A DNA stretch of 64,000 nucleotides from Streptomyces sp. A 4/2. GTDB taxonomy: Bacteria; Actinomycetota; Actinomycetes; Streptomycetales; Streptomycetaceae. The stretch spans positions 248,001-312,000 of the forward strand of contig NZ_CALNVW010000030.1 of the NCBI RefSeq assembly GCF_940670765.1, given 5' to 3'. Position numbers and translations under genes: made by a program. The notes beneath the pieces are model-generated. The model made no database searches. It was not told where the DNA came from and saw only the letters and a list, made by a program, of their open reading frames with translations. This document shows, one piece after another, positions 42,434 through 50,753 of this stretch. Within the stretch, counting starts at the first letter, position 1; each line of letters begins with the position of its first letter.

Positions 42434-43750
42434 GTGAGGCCTCAGGCCACCGACATATGTCAGATCGCCGAACAGCGCCGGACGGCCGACCGTGGCAGAA
42501 CCGGCCACCGCACCCTGACCGCGTCGGCCACCGTGCACGCGTCCACCGCGCCATTCTTCGGCCGGCACGACCATTCCGCCCTGCGTGACGCGCTCGCCGC
42601 CGTCGCCGAGGACGCCATCATCTACGACCTGGACGGCATCGGTCGCCAGTACGCAGCCCTGTGCGCCGAACTGCCGGGTGCTGCTATTCGGTTCGCGATG
42701 AAAGCATGCCCGGTGGACGAGGTGCTCGACCATCTCGCCCGGCTCGGTTCCGGCTTCGACGCGGCCAGCCCGCAGGAGATCGCCCAGGCGCTGCGCACCG
42801 GGGTAGCCCCCGAACTGATCCACTACGGCAACACCGTCAAGTCCGACCGCAACATCGCCGAGGCCTATCGGCTGGGCGTGCGTGACTTTGCCACTGACAG
42901 CCGGGAGGACGTCGCCGCGATCGCCGAACACGCGCCCGGCTCACGGGTGTTCTGTCGGATCGCGACCACCGGCGATGGTGCGCTGTGGGGCCTGAGCCAC
43001 AAGTTCGGCTGCTCGCCCGAGGATGCCCTGCGGGTGCTCGGTGCCGCCCGGGCCGCCGGGCTGGTGCCCTCCGGCCTGTCGGTACATGTCGGCTCCCAGC
43101 AGATGACAGCCGAAGCATGGGGCGAGGCGATCGAGACGCTGGCCGCTCTGCTGGAGACACTCAACTGGCACGGCATCGTTCCGGACCGGATCAACCTCGG
43201 TGGTGGTCTGCCCGCGCTCAGCGTCCTCGACCGGCGTGGCCGGCCGCTGGAACCGCCGCTGGACAAGATGCTCACGGTGATCCGCGAAGGTGTGGAACGG
43301 CTGCGCGCCGTCAACGCCGCCCCGCTGGACTTCCTGCTGGAGCCCGGCCGCCACCTCGTCGCTGACCACGGTGCGATCCGTGCCCACGTCGCCCGGCTCA
43401 CCTCCCGCCATCGGCTCGACGGCATCCGTGAGAACTGGCTCTACCTCAGCTGCGGAAAGTTCAACGGGCTCTACGAGATGGACCAGTTGCAGTACCGGCT
43501 GGAGTTTCCCACCCGCCCCGGGGGGCAGTTCGTCAACGCCGTGGTTGCCGGCCCGACCTGCGACAGCGACGACGCGTACGCGCAGGACGGCATGGTGCGG
43601 GTTCCGCGCACGATCGTCTCCGGCGACCCGGTCTGGGTCCACTCCTGCGGTGCGTACGCCGCCGCCTACACCACCCAGGGATTCAACGGCTTCGCACCGC
43701 TGCCGTACACCTGCATCGGTGGCCCGGCTCCGGACGGAGGCGGCACATGA
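42434..43750 (+). CDS. type III PLP-dependent decarboxylase (ornithine/DAP decarboxylase-like)
   Basis: This 438-residue fold-type III decarboxylase has its PLP lysine at Lys90 (IRFAMKACP). The PLP-phosphate Gly loop is NLGGGLP (255-260), with His218 in VHVGSQQ, Glu303 in LLEPGRH and the dimer-partner residues Cys376-Asp377 in GPTCDSDD. CGAYAAAYTTQGFNGF near the end is also conserved. The GPTCDSDD form and length resemble ornithine/lysine decarboxylases, so the product may be a diamine, but other alpha-amino acids are possible. The GTG at 42434 has GGGGAG. An in-frame ATG at 42335 has AGAGG, yet the codons between are rare ones (ATA, CTT, TCA, AGT). It is coupled to the GNAT gene by a 4-nt overlap. 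Confidence 0.88.
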   Translation: MRPQATDICQIAEQRRTADRGRTGHRTLTASATVHASTAPFFGRHDHSALRDALAAVAEDAIIYDLDGIGRQYAALCAELPGAAIRFAMKACPVDEVLDHLARLGSGFDAASPQEIAQALRTGVAPELIHYGNTVKSDRNIAEAYRLGVRDFATDSREDVAAIAEHAPGSRVFCRIATTGDGALWGLSHKFGCSPEDALRVLGAARAAGLVPSGLSVHVGSQQMTAEAWGEAIETLAALLETLNWHGIVPDRINLGGGLPALSVLDRRGRPLEPPLDKMLTVIREGVERLRAVNAAPLDFLLEPGRHLVADHGAIRAHVARLTSRHRLDGIRENWLYLSCGKFNGLYEMDQLQYRLEFPTRPGGQFVNAVVAGPTCDSDDAYAQDGMVRVPRTIVSGDPVWVHSCGAYAAAYTTQGFNGFAPLPYTCIGGPAPDGGGT

Positions 43751-44292
43751 CCGGCACCCGGCTCCGGTTGCTCCGGGAGGAGGACTGGGATGAGGTGGTC
43801 GTGCTGGAGGAACGCGCCTACGCGGCGAGCGGCCTGTCCGAGGGAGAGGCAGCACTGCGCTCCCGGCACCGTGCCTCGCCCTCGACCTGTTTCGTGCTGG
43901 AGGACGCGGGCGGCTTCGGCGGCTACCTGCTCGCACTGCCGTACCCACTCTTCCGCTGCCCGGACCTGAGCCTGGCCGAGGAACGCGCGGCACAGGGGAG
44001 CAACCTGCACCTCCACGACCTGGTGATCGCCGAGCGGGCACGTGGTCGGGGCTTGGCAGGCCTGATGCAACAGCACCTGGAGGAGACGGGGCGTGCGGCC
44101 CGGTACCGGACGCTCTCTCTGGTAGCCGTGCACGGCTCACAGGTGCTGTGGACCACGCTGGGCTACCGCGCCCGGCCCGAGATCGGGTTGCCCGCGAGCT
44201 ACGGTGCCGAGGCGGTCTACATGGCGAAGCCGCTGGAACACGCTGTCACCGATCCGGCTCCCGAGTCCTCATCCGGAGCCGAAGTAGGCTGA
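43747..44292 (+). CDS. GNAT family N-acetyltransferase
   Basis: This 181-residue acyltransferase has the GNAT core: beta4 LHLHDLVIAE followed by the CoA pyrophosphate loop RARGRGLAGLM (about residues 97-107), then LWTTLGYRA as the closing motif. It should move an acetyl or other acyl group from CoA to an amine. Its ATG overlaps the decarboxylase stop by 4 nt, so the amine made by the decarboxylase is the obvious candidate substrate (inference). A strong hairpin at 44507 ends this two-gene unit. Confidence 0.88.
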   Translation: MTGTRLRLLREEDWDEVVVLEERAYAASGLSEGEAALRSRHRASPSTCFVLEDAGGFGGYLLALPYPLFRCPDLSLAEERAAQGSNLHLHDLVIAERARGRGLAGLMQQHLEETGRAARYRTLSLVAVHGSQVLWTTLGYRARPEIGLPASYGAEAVYMAKPLEHAVTDPAPESSSGAEVG

Positions 44293-44506
44293 TGCGGATG
44301 CTCCCCGTCCCCGATGTGTTCCGCCGCTCCCAACTGGCCATCGGGCACTGTCCTTCATGCTCGGATTCCAGTACACCACCTGGGCTCCCGGTTACTCCCC
44401 GCACAGGTGCACCGTGGGAAGCCAGGTGCGCCGAGCCATCTGTCGGGCTGACACGGGACTGAGTGCGTGGCAGACACCCGGCGCAATGCCTGCGGACTGG
44501 TTGGCC

Positions 44507-44542
44507 GGCTCGCTGCCAGGGGGAGTCCCCTGGCAGCGAGCC
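44507..44542. terminator. 16-bp perfect hairpin between convergent genes
   Basis: GGCTCGCTGCCAGGGG (44507-44522) and its exact reverse complement (44527-44542) enclose the tetraloop GAGT. It lies between the rightward GNAT gene and the leftward glutamine-synthetase-like gene and can stop transcription from both sides. The rest of the 362-bp gap (44293-44654) shows no gene. Confidence 0.85.
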
Positions 44543-44654
44543 GAGCGCACGAGTTGTCGGACACCGAGCGGGCCTCGTTGTCCACCACGCGCGACGAGCG
44601 ACCACCGTCGCGGTGATCAGCGCCCGCGAGCTGGAGAGCGACAATGATGCCCCG

Positions 44655-45995
44655 TCAGTACCTCCAACGGACAGCCTCGATGACCTCCGCATCCGTGTGC
44701 GTCGCGAACAGCTCTGCCTCCGCCCGCCGGACGCACAGCACGGCCTCGTACAGTTCGGGGCCGAGTGCCTGCCGCAGCAGTGCGGACTTCTCGTACGCGT
44801 CGGTCGTCTCCGACAGGCTCGCAGGGAGGCGCTCGGCGCTGCCGAGAGCGGCGGGGTCGCTCCGGGTCTCGGGAGGCAGGGGCAGGCCGGCGTCGAGACC
44901 GGCGAGTCCGGCGGCCAGCACGCCACCGATCTCCAGGTAGGGGTTGGCGGCGGCGTCGAAGCACTTGAACTCGGCGTTGGCCTGCCCGGCGGTGGAGCCG
45001 GCGATCAGGCGCAGCGCTGCCTCACGGTTCTCCAGGCCCCAGCATCGGTAAGCTCCAGCAAAGCGGGAGGGGACCAGACGCAGGTAGGAGGCGGCGCTGG
45101 GCGCGCCGAGAGCGAGCAGGGCGGGCAACTCGGCCAGTACGCCCGCGAGGAACTGCTCGGCGTCGGGGTGCAGTCCGTGACGGCCGGGGCCGCCGTGTCC
45201 GAGGTTCTGGCCCTGTCGCCAGAGGCTGAGGTGCAGGTGACCGCCGTTGCCGAGCGAGCCCTCGGTGAAGACGGGCGAGTACGAGACCCGCAGGCCGTGC
45301 CGGGCGGAGACGGCCCGGATGGTGTGGCGTACCAGCATCGTGGTGTCGGCCGCCTCGACCGGCCCCTCGGCGGCGACCGAGACCTCGAACTGCCCGGCGG
45401 CGTACTCGGGGTGGAGCTGCAGCACGGCCAACCCCTGCTTGGTGAGGGCGCGCAGCACATCCCGAAGGTAGTCGGAGTGCTCGATGAAGCGGGTCATCCC
45501 GAACCCGGGCCCGGCTGTTGCGGGGTCTCCGGCGGCGTCTGCCACCACCCACTCGATCTCGATCCCGGCTCGCACCGAGAGCCCGCGCCGCTCGACCGCC
45601 TCGGTGACCCGGCGGGCGAAGCCACGCTGGCAGCCGGGATGCGGGGTGCCGTCCTGGGCATAGCGGTCGGCCGGAGCCCAGGCCCAACCGGGCTGTGCGG
45701 CGAGCGGGGTGAGCCTGTCGAGGTCGGGGACGAGCCGCAGGTCGCCCATCGGGCCGGTACTCGAAGGTGCGGTGGTGAAGGAGTCGTCCACCAGGGAGAC
45801 GTCGAAGCACGGTACGGCGCCGACACCGTACCCGGCGGCGTGTTCGAGTTGGGTGAGCGGGACGGACTTCACCCGGGTGAGCCCGGCGTTGTCGACCCAG
45901 CCGAACACTACCCCGTCGATTCCGTCGGCAGTGAGCTGAGCTTCGGTCGCCCGGGCCTGGGCGACCCGTTCGGCCCGGGAGTGTGTGGTGGTCAT
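44655..45995 (-). CDS. glutamine-synthetase-like ligase (possible gamma-glutamyl-amine synthetase)
   Basis: This 446-residue member of the GS superfamily uses ATP to join the gamma-carboxyl of glutamate to an amine. Landmarks are the metal-site Glu in RAGIEIEWV, GQFEVSVAAEGP, GNGGHLHLSLW (GS form GSGMHxHxSL), SRFAGAYRCWGLENREAALR with the phosphate-binding Arg, and NAEFKCFDAAANPYLEIGGVLAAGLAGL. It lacks the regulatory adenylylation segment of nitrogen-assimilating GS and resembles GlnA-like gamma-glutamylpolyamine enzymes. The ATG at 45995 was chosen over an upstream extension with poor family fit; its ribosome binding site is weak. The nearby decarboxylase and GNAT suggest an amine product as substrate. 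Confidence 0.85.
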   Translation of the reverse strand: MTTTHSRAERVAQARATEAQLTADGIDGVVFGWVDNAGLTRVKSVPLTQLEHAAGYGVGAVPCFDVSLVDDSFTTAPSSTGPMGDLRLVPDLDRLTPLAAQPGWAWAPADRYAQDGTPHPGCQRGFARRVTEAVERRGLSVRAGIEIEWVVADAAGDPATAGPGFGMTRFIEHSDYLRDVLRALTKQGLAVLQLHPEYAAGQFEVSVAAEGPVEAADTTMLVRHTIRAVSARHGLRVSYSPVFTEGSLGNGGHLHLSLWRQGQNLGHGGPGRHGLHPDAEQFLAGVLAELPALLALGAPSAASYLRLVPSRFAGAYRCWGLENREAALRLIAGSTAGQANAEFKCFDAAANPYLEIGGVLAAGLAGLDAGLPLPPETRSDPAALGSAERLPASLSETTDAYEKSALLRQALGPELYEAVLCVRRAEAELFATHTDAEVIEAVRWRY

Positions 45996-46214
45996 GCCGC
46001 CCATGCTGGTGCTCGCGGCAGCGGGTGCGTCAGGAATCACCGGGAGTTCACCCGTCCGTGAACGGACGGAGCAGAGACGCGACATGGGACGGGCAACGAC
46101 CGCGAAACACGATGCGTTTCCTGTGCCCGGGTGTTCGCATTCCGGAGGCTCGCCTCGTCCGGGATCGACGGGGTTCGACAACCCACCTGGGTGCCTATCA
46201 GTTCTGTGGATCGG

Positions 46215-47249
46215 TCAGGCGTGCCGGAGGCAGAGGGTTCCCCACTGGAAGCCTGCGCCGATTCCGGACAGTACGTAGGTGTCTCCCGGGAGCAGGGAGC
46301 CCTCGGCGATGGTGGTGTGCAGTGCGGTGAACAGGCCGGCCGATCCGGTGTTGCCCAGTCGGTCGATGGTGATGGGTGCACGCTCACGGGGAACGCCCAG
46401 GGCGGCCATGGTCTCCGTGAGGATGTTCAAGTTGGCCTGGTGCAGGAAGAAGTGCCGGACCTGGTCGACCGGCACACCGGCGCGGTGGGTGGCGCTCATG
46501 ATGCTCTCGGGCAGGCGTGTGGTTGCAGCGTTCCAGACGGCGCGGCCGTCCATGGACAGGTAGTGGTCTCCGGCGGCGACGGTGGCGGTGCTGGCGGGCA
46601 GCCGGGAGCCTCCCGCGGGGATCTGGACGTCGTAGGAGAGCTGGGAGCCCAGGTTGTAGGAGAGCAGGCCTGCTCCAGGGGTGTCGGCACGGGTGAGGAC
46701 GACGGCTGCTGCGGCGTCCCCGAAGAAGACACCTGTGGTGCGGTCGGTGGGATCGGTGATCCTGGAAGCGCAGTCGGCCGCGAGGAGCAGGATGGTGGTG
46801 ATGGAGGGGTTCTGCAGGAGGTGGGCGGCGATCAGCATGGCCTGGATGCCGGAGGCGCAGGCGGCTTGGGTGACGTCCAAGGACAGAGCGCGGTGGGCAC
46901 CGAGGGCGTCTTTCACGATCAGCGCGGTCGACACGAGCGGCTGGTCCCAGGTATAGGTGGCGACGATGACCGCGTCCAGACGCGCGGGCTCGATGCCGGC
47001 TGCGTCCAGGGCCGGTTGGGCGGCGGCGACGCACATGTCGGAGGTCGCCAGACGCGGGGCCAGACGGCGGCGTTCGCGGATACCGGTGCGGCTGGTGATC
47101 CATTCGTCGCTGGTGTCCAGGGTGCGGGTGAGCTCCTGATTGGTGACGACCGTCGGCGGCAGGTGCATCCCGGTTCCGGCGATGGCGAACGGCACGGACA
47201 GGCCGGTACCGGTCTGGTGGAACAGGGTCTGGTCCAGGGTGACGGTCAC
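46215..47249 (-). CDS. ketoacyl-ACP synthase III (FabH/DarB-like)
   Basis: This 344-residue thiolase-fold enzyme has a full KAS III triad: Cys131 in DVTQAACASG, His270 in HFFLHQANLN and Asn300 in RLGNTGSAGLF. N-terminal motifs GTGMHLPPTVVTN, DTSDEWITSRTGIRERR and GDAAAAVVL are typical. FabH proteins start fatty acid chains, but those in secondary-metabolite loci often make a starter unit or transfer an acyl group to an amine, alcohol or carrier. No acyl carrier or other PKS gene is seen nearby. The GTG at 47249 overlaps the stop of a 17-codon leader ORF by 4 nt. It lies 219 bp upstream of the GS-like gene on the same strand. Confidence 0.9.
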   Translation of the reverse strand: MTVTLDQTLFHQTGTGLSVPFAIAGTGMHLPPTVVTNQELTRTLDTSDEWITSRTGIRERRRLAPRLATSDMCVAAAQPALDAAGIEPARLDAVIVATYTWDQPLVSTALIVKDALGAHRALSLDVTQAACASGIQAMLIAAHLLQNPSITTILLLAADCASRITDPTDRTTGVFFGDAAAAVVLTRADTPGAGLLSYNLGSQLSYDVQIPAGGSRLPASTATVAAGDHYLSMDGRAVWNAATTRLPESIMSATHRAGVPVDQVRHFFLHQANLNILTETMAALGVPRERAPITIDRLGNTGSAGLFTALHTTIAEGSLLPGDTYVLSGIGAGFQWGTLCLRHA

Positions 47250-47299
47250 TCCGCGGCGCTCCGCTCGGGCGCGTTCGGTGTTCCTCGAAGAATTTCCAT
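47246..47299 (-). CDS. 17-codon leader ORF coupled to the KAS III gene
   Basis: ATG at 47299 follows GAGGA with good spacing and encodes MEILRGTPNAPERSAAE. Its TGA overlaps the KAS III GTG as GTGA. Because the KAS III GTG has no well-placed site of its own, ribosomes finishing this leader probably start the ketosynthase. The peptide has no recognisable family. A one-base sequencing or frameshift event joining it to KAS III as its true N-terminus is also possible. Confidence 0.5.
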   Translation of the reverse strand: MEILRGTPNAPERSAAE

Positions 47300-47475
47300 T
47301 TTCCGTCCTCGATATCGGTTTGCGAATGCCCGGCACCGCCAGGTCCGTCGCATTGCAATGCCGCCGCAGCATCTCACGGGACACGGATCTGAAGTTCGCT
47401 CTTTAATCATTAAGAGTGAGGAAAGATATAACTGATTGACATCGCATTGTTGGAAAGTCCTTTCTGTGCTTCGAG
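47300..47475. promoter_or_regulatory. AT-rich control region upstream of the KAS III gene
   Basis: This stretch is AT-rich for the window and holds the perfect 12-bp palindrome GCATTGCAATGC (47350-47361) and an imperfect inverted repeat CTCTTTAATCATTAAGAG (47399-47416). On the minus strand TATATC at about 47425 could be a -10 for the leader/KAS III transcript. On the plus strand TTGACA lies at about 47437. The palindromes would be in the 5' leader or over the promoter and are operator candidates. Confidence 0.45.
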
Positions 47476-47549
47476 TGGGTGGGGGGCGAATGCTGAGGGT
47501 GATCGGTTTTCGAATACCTGCGCGGAGGGCCGATGCGACGGGATGGACG

Positions 47550-48108
47550 GGACGGACGAGTCGCGGATTCCCTGCTGTGCTGGTGGCGGGGGCGGGCGGA
47601 GGGCTGGCCGGGGCGGGGTTGCTGGTCGCGAACGCGGCCAGGCGTCGGCCGGACCTGGTGGCCGGTCTCGTGCTGCTCGATCCGACGCCTCCCGAGGTTG
47701 TCGCCTTCGCGCCGCGCAGCCGGCAACTCGCGCGGATGCGTCGCGGCTTCCTGTTGTCGGCGGTGCGGTAGTTGTTCGGCGCCGATCGCGGCCCCGGGAG
47801 CCGGGCCGGGCAGGGCTGCGCCGCAGCGTCGGTCTTCGCCGAGCTGTCGCCGTCCGGGTCGGTGAGAGTCGGCTGGGAGACCGTGGTGTACGACGGGGAT
47901 CTCGGGGACCTGCCGCTGGTGCTGGTGATACCCCGGGATCTCATCGGCGGTGAGGCGGTGTTGGCTGCCACCCAGGACGCTGCCGAGGGCAGAACGGATC
48001 AGCCGCTTCTACCGCCGGAGCCGGGTCCGGTACCTGTCGACGTCGACGTCGTCACGGCTGGTGCACACGCCGGAGGGAACGGGCCACGGCTTAACGGTCA
48101 TGACGGCC
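47550..48108 (+). pseudogene. decayed alpha/beta hydrolase
   Basis: The plus strand reads VLVAGAGGGLAGAGLL, then RRPDLVAGLVLLDPTPPEVVAF, which matches the strand-elbow-helix and following strand of an alpha/beta hydrolase. The nucleophile elbow GxSxG has become GAGGG (Ser lost). A TAG at 47769 stops the frame, which reopens at once (LFGADRG...). Later DLGDLPLVLVIPRD fits the strand before the catalytic Asp. A frameshift near 48000 is needed to reach YLSTSTSSRLVHTPEGTGHGL, a typical end with the catalytic His. N-terminal parts are missing. The gene is dead. Confidence 0.6.
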
Positions 48109-48889
48109 TTTCCTCGGGCGGGGACGTGCGCAGGGACGGCACGGAGGCGAGCAGGGTTCGGGTGTAGGGGTGCCTCGGTGTGCGCAGGATCGTCTCGGTG
48201 GGGGCGGTCTCGACGATCCTGCCGTGCCGCATGACCGCCACGACGTCGGAAACGTGGCAGACCGCCGGCAGGTTGTGGCCGATGAACAGCATGGACAGCC
48301 CGAGCCGTCGCTGCAGTTCGCGGATCGTGTTGAGGACGGATGCCTGCACCGATACGTCGAGCGCCGAGGTGATCTCGTCGGCGATCAGCAGCCCGGGCTC
48401 GACGGACAGGGAGCGGGCGAGGGCGACTCGCTGGCGCTGGCCGCCGGACAGCTGCCGCGGCAGGCGATCGGCGAGCCGGGGGTCCAGGCCGACGAGGCCG
48501 AGCAGTTCGGCGGCGCGCTCGGCACCGGCGGCCCGGTCGAGCCGGCGGAAGACCGTGGCCGCTTCGACGAGCGTCTGGCGAACCGTCATCCGGGGGTCGA
48601 GCGCGGTGTCCGGGTCCTGGAGGACGACCTGGACGAGGCGGCCGAGTCGACGCCGGTCGCGGACGGTGCGGGTGCGGACCTCCTGGCCGTCGATCAGGAC
48701 CCGGCCACCCTGCACGGGGACGAGGCCGACGATTGCGCCGGCCAGACTGGATTTTCCGGAGCCGGACTCCCCGACCAGACCGAGTGTGGTGCCGGACGGG
48801 ATCTCCAGCGAGACACCGTCCACGGCGGCTGGGGAGTCGCGGGGGACGGGGTGGCGGACGGTGAGGTCGGTCACCTGAAGGGTGGTCAC
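48098..48889 (-). CDS. oligopeptide ABC transporter ATPase (DppF/OppF type)
   Basis: This 263-residue ATPase has Walker A GESGSGKSSL, the Q-loop region VVLQDPDTALDPRMTV, signature LSGGQRQRVALARSL, Walker B LLIADEITSALD (Ile for the usual Pro after Glu) and the switch His in FIGHNLPAVCHVSD. It lacks the long C-terminal Cys extension of DppD. Its GTG start overlaps the stop of the fused permease-ATPase gene by 4 nt. It supplies the second ATPase of the importer encoded at 48098-53319, beside the NRPS locus. Confidence 0.93.
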   Translation of the reverse strand: MTTLQVTDLTVRHPVPRDSPAAVDGVSLEIPSGTTLGLVGESGSGKSSLAGAIVGLVPVQGGRVLIDGQEVRTRTVRDRRRLGRLVQVVLQDPDTALDPRMTVRQTLVEAATVFRRLDRAAGAERAAELLGLVGLDPRLADRLPRQLSGGQRQRVALARSLSVEPGLLIADEITSALDVSVQASVLNTIRELQRRLGLSMLFIGHNLPAVCHVSDVVAVMRHGRIVETAPTETILRTPRHPYTRTLLASVPSLRTSPPEERPS

Positions 48890-50751
48890 GACGCGGTCAC
48901 CGTCTCCGGGGCCACTGCAACCGGTACCGGATACCAGCAGGCGACGCGGTGGTCGGCATCGAGGTCCTCCAGTGGTGGAGCCTGTTCGGTGCAGCGGTCT
49001 TGGCGGAGCGAGCAGCGGGGCTCGAACGGGCATCCCGGTTCGGGTGCGAGCGGATCGGGCGGCGCACCCTCGACGGTAGGCAGCGGTCGGCCGCGGTCGG
49101 CGGTGAGGTCCGGTACCGATGCGACCAGGGCCCGGGTGTAGGGGTGCCGGGCGCTGTCGGCGAGGCGGTCGGCGGGCAGGCTCTCGACGATGGTGCCCGC
49201 GTACATCACCAGGACCCGTTCGCAGAACTCGCCTACGAGCGCGACGTCGTGGCTGATGAACAGGATCGCGGCGGAGGTGTCCCGTCGCAGGTCGGTGAGC
49301 AGCCGGGTGATCTGCCGCTGCACGGTGACGTCGAGCGCGGTGGTCGGTTCGTCGGCGATGATCAGTCCCGGCCGTACCATCAGCCCGGAGGCGATCATCA
49401 CGCGCTGGCGCTGGCCGCCGGAGAGCTGGTGAGGACGTGAGCGCAGCAGTGCCGGGGGCAGGGCGACCCGGCGCAGGGCGTCGGCAGCCTCCGCAGCGGC
49501 CTGCGCGCGGCTGGCACCGCGGTGGGCCCGGACGGCCTCGGTGAGCTGGGTGCCGATCCGCAGGGACGGGTTGAGCGCCGAGGCGGGATTCTGGAAGATC
49601 ACCGACAGGCCCGTCGCGAGGTGCCGGTTCCGCTCCTTCGGCGTCAGGGCGGCGAGGTCGGCTCCGAGCAGGCGCAGAGTGCGCCGGGACACCCGGGCGC
49701 CGTACGGGAGCAGGTCGGCGATGGCGAGCGCGGTGAGCGACTTGCCCGACCCCGACTCGCCGACGAGTCCGACGACCTCGCCCGGCCGCAGCGAGAGGCA
49801 CACACCACGCACTGGCCGGATCGTGCCGCCCGGGGTGGGGAGTTCGACGGAGAGGTCCTCGACCTGGAGGACCAGCCCGTCCTCGGCAGGGCCGCTCGGG
49901 GCGGGCGTCGGCGCGGGTGTGCGCGGCGCCCGGCCGCGCCGGGCGACGCTCCCGGCCAGGACCTCGCCGAGCAGCTGGAAAGCCAGGGCCGCGTAGAGAA
50001 CCGCCAGGCCCGGGGCGAGCGCGGGCAGCGGCTCGGCGTAGATCCGGTCGAGCCCCTGGCTGAGCAGCTGCCCCCAGTCGTAGCCGGGCGGTTGGACGCC
50101 CAGACCGAGGAAACTCAGCCCGGAGAGCGCGACCAGGGCGGTGCCCGCCGCTGTGGTGGTGCTCAGGAGCAATGGCTCGGCGATGTTGGGCAGGACGTGC
50201 CGCCACAGCAACTGGTGGCGGCGCAGGCCGAGGACCCGGGCCGCGGCCAGGTGGTCGGTGCCCGCGACGCCTGCGGCGAGGGTCTGGGCGAGCCGGGCGA
50301 ATCCGGGGACGCCCGCCGCTGCGAGGGCCAGCACCGCCCCGGCGGTGCCCGCGCCGAACACGACCGCGAGGAACATCGCGACGAGGAGCGCCGGGAAGGC
50401 GAGCAGGAGGTTGATCAGCCCGGCGGTCAGCCGACGACCGCGCCGGCCGAGGACGGCGGTGCAGGCCCCGATGAGGACTCCCGCGGTCGCACCGAGCAGG
50501 GTGGCCGCCAGTGCGAGCAACAGGGAGGGCCGGGTGGCCGTCAGGACCCGGGCGAGCAGGTCCCGGCCGAGGCTGTCGGTGCCGATCAGGTGTTCCGCAG
50601 AGGGGCCCTGGAGCACGGCCGAGGGGTCCGGGCGGTCGGCTGCCGCGCCCCAGAGCAGCGGGCCGACCAGCGCGAGCGCGACGAGCGACACCAGCATGGC
50701 CGCGGTGGCCCAGGCCATGGGCGAGCGCCGGAGGCCGGATGGAAGGCTCAT
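48886..50751 (-). CDS. fused DppC-type permease and DppD-type ATPase
   Basis: This 621-residue protein joins two subunits. Residues about 1-275 are a DppC permease (AEHLIGTDSLGRDLLARVL, a coupling loop around LAAARVLGLRRHQLLWRHVLPN, SFLGLGVQPPGYDWG). After a Pro/Ala linker, residues about 295-621 are a DppD ATPase: Walker A GESGSGKSLT, LSGGQRQRVMIASGL, Walker B LIIADEPTTALD and the C-terminal Cys motif CPFEPRCSLRQDRC. I prefer the ATG at 50751 (GGGAG eight bases upstream) over a GTG at 50757 that overlaps the previous stop. Fusing permease to ATPase fixes one ATPase to one half of the pore. Confidence 0.92.
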   Translation of the reverse strand: MSLPSGLRRSPMAWATAAMLVSLVALALVGPLLWGAAADRPDPSAVLQGPSAEHLIGTDSLGRDLLARVLTATRPSLLLALAATLLGATAGVLIGACTAVLGRRGRRLTAGLINLLLAFPALLVAMFLAVVFGAGTAGAVLALAAAGVPGFARLAQTLAAGVAGTDHLAAARVLGLRRHQLLWRHVLPNIAEPLLLSTTTAAGTALVALSGLSFLGLGVQPPGYDWGQLLSQGLDRIYAEPLPALAPGLAVLYAALAFQLLGEVLAGSVARRGRAPRTPAPTPAPSGPAEDGLVLQVEDLSVELPTPGGTIRPVRGVCLSLRPGEVVGLVGESGSGKSLTALAIADLLPYGARVSRRTLRLLGADLAALTPKERNRHLATGLSVIFQNPASALNPSLRIGTQLTEAVRAHRGASRAQAAAEAADALRRVALPPALLRSRPHQLSGGQRQRVMIASGLMVRPGLIIADEPTTALDVTVQRQITRLLTDLRRDTSAAILFISHDVALVGEFCERVLVMYAGTIVESLPADRLADSARHPYTRALVASVPDLTADRGRPLPTVEGAPPDPLAPEPGCPFEPRCSLRQDRCTEQAPPLEDLDADHRVACWYPVPVAVAPETVTAS

Positions 50752-50753
50752 GA

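Noticed and set aside
47246..47971. 241-codon minus-strand frame ending at the KAS III start
   Set aside because: Composition is Ser/Arg/Pro-rich shadow of the hydrolase pseudogene; only the last 17 codons have a start with a ribosome binding site.
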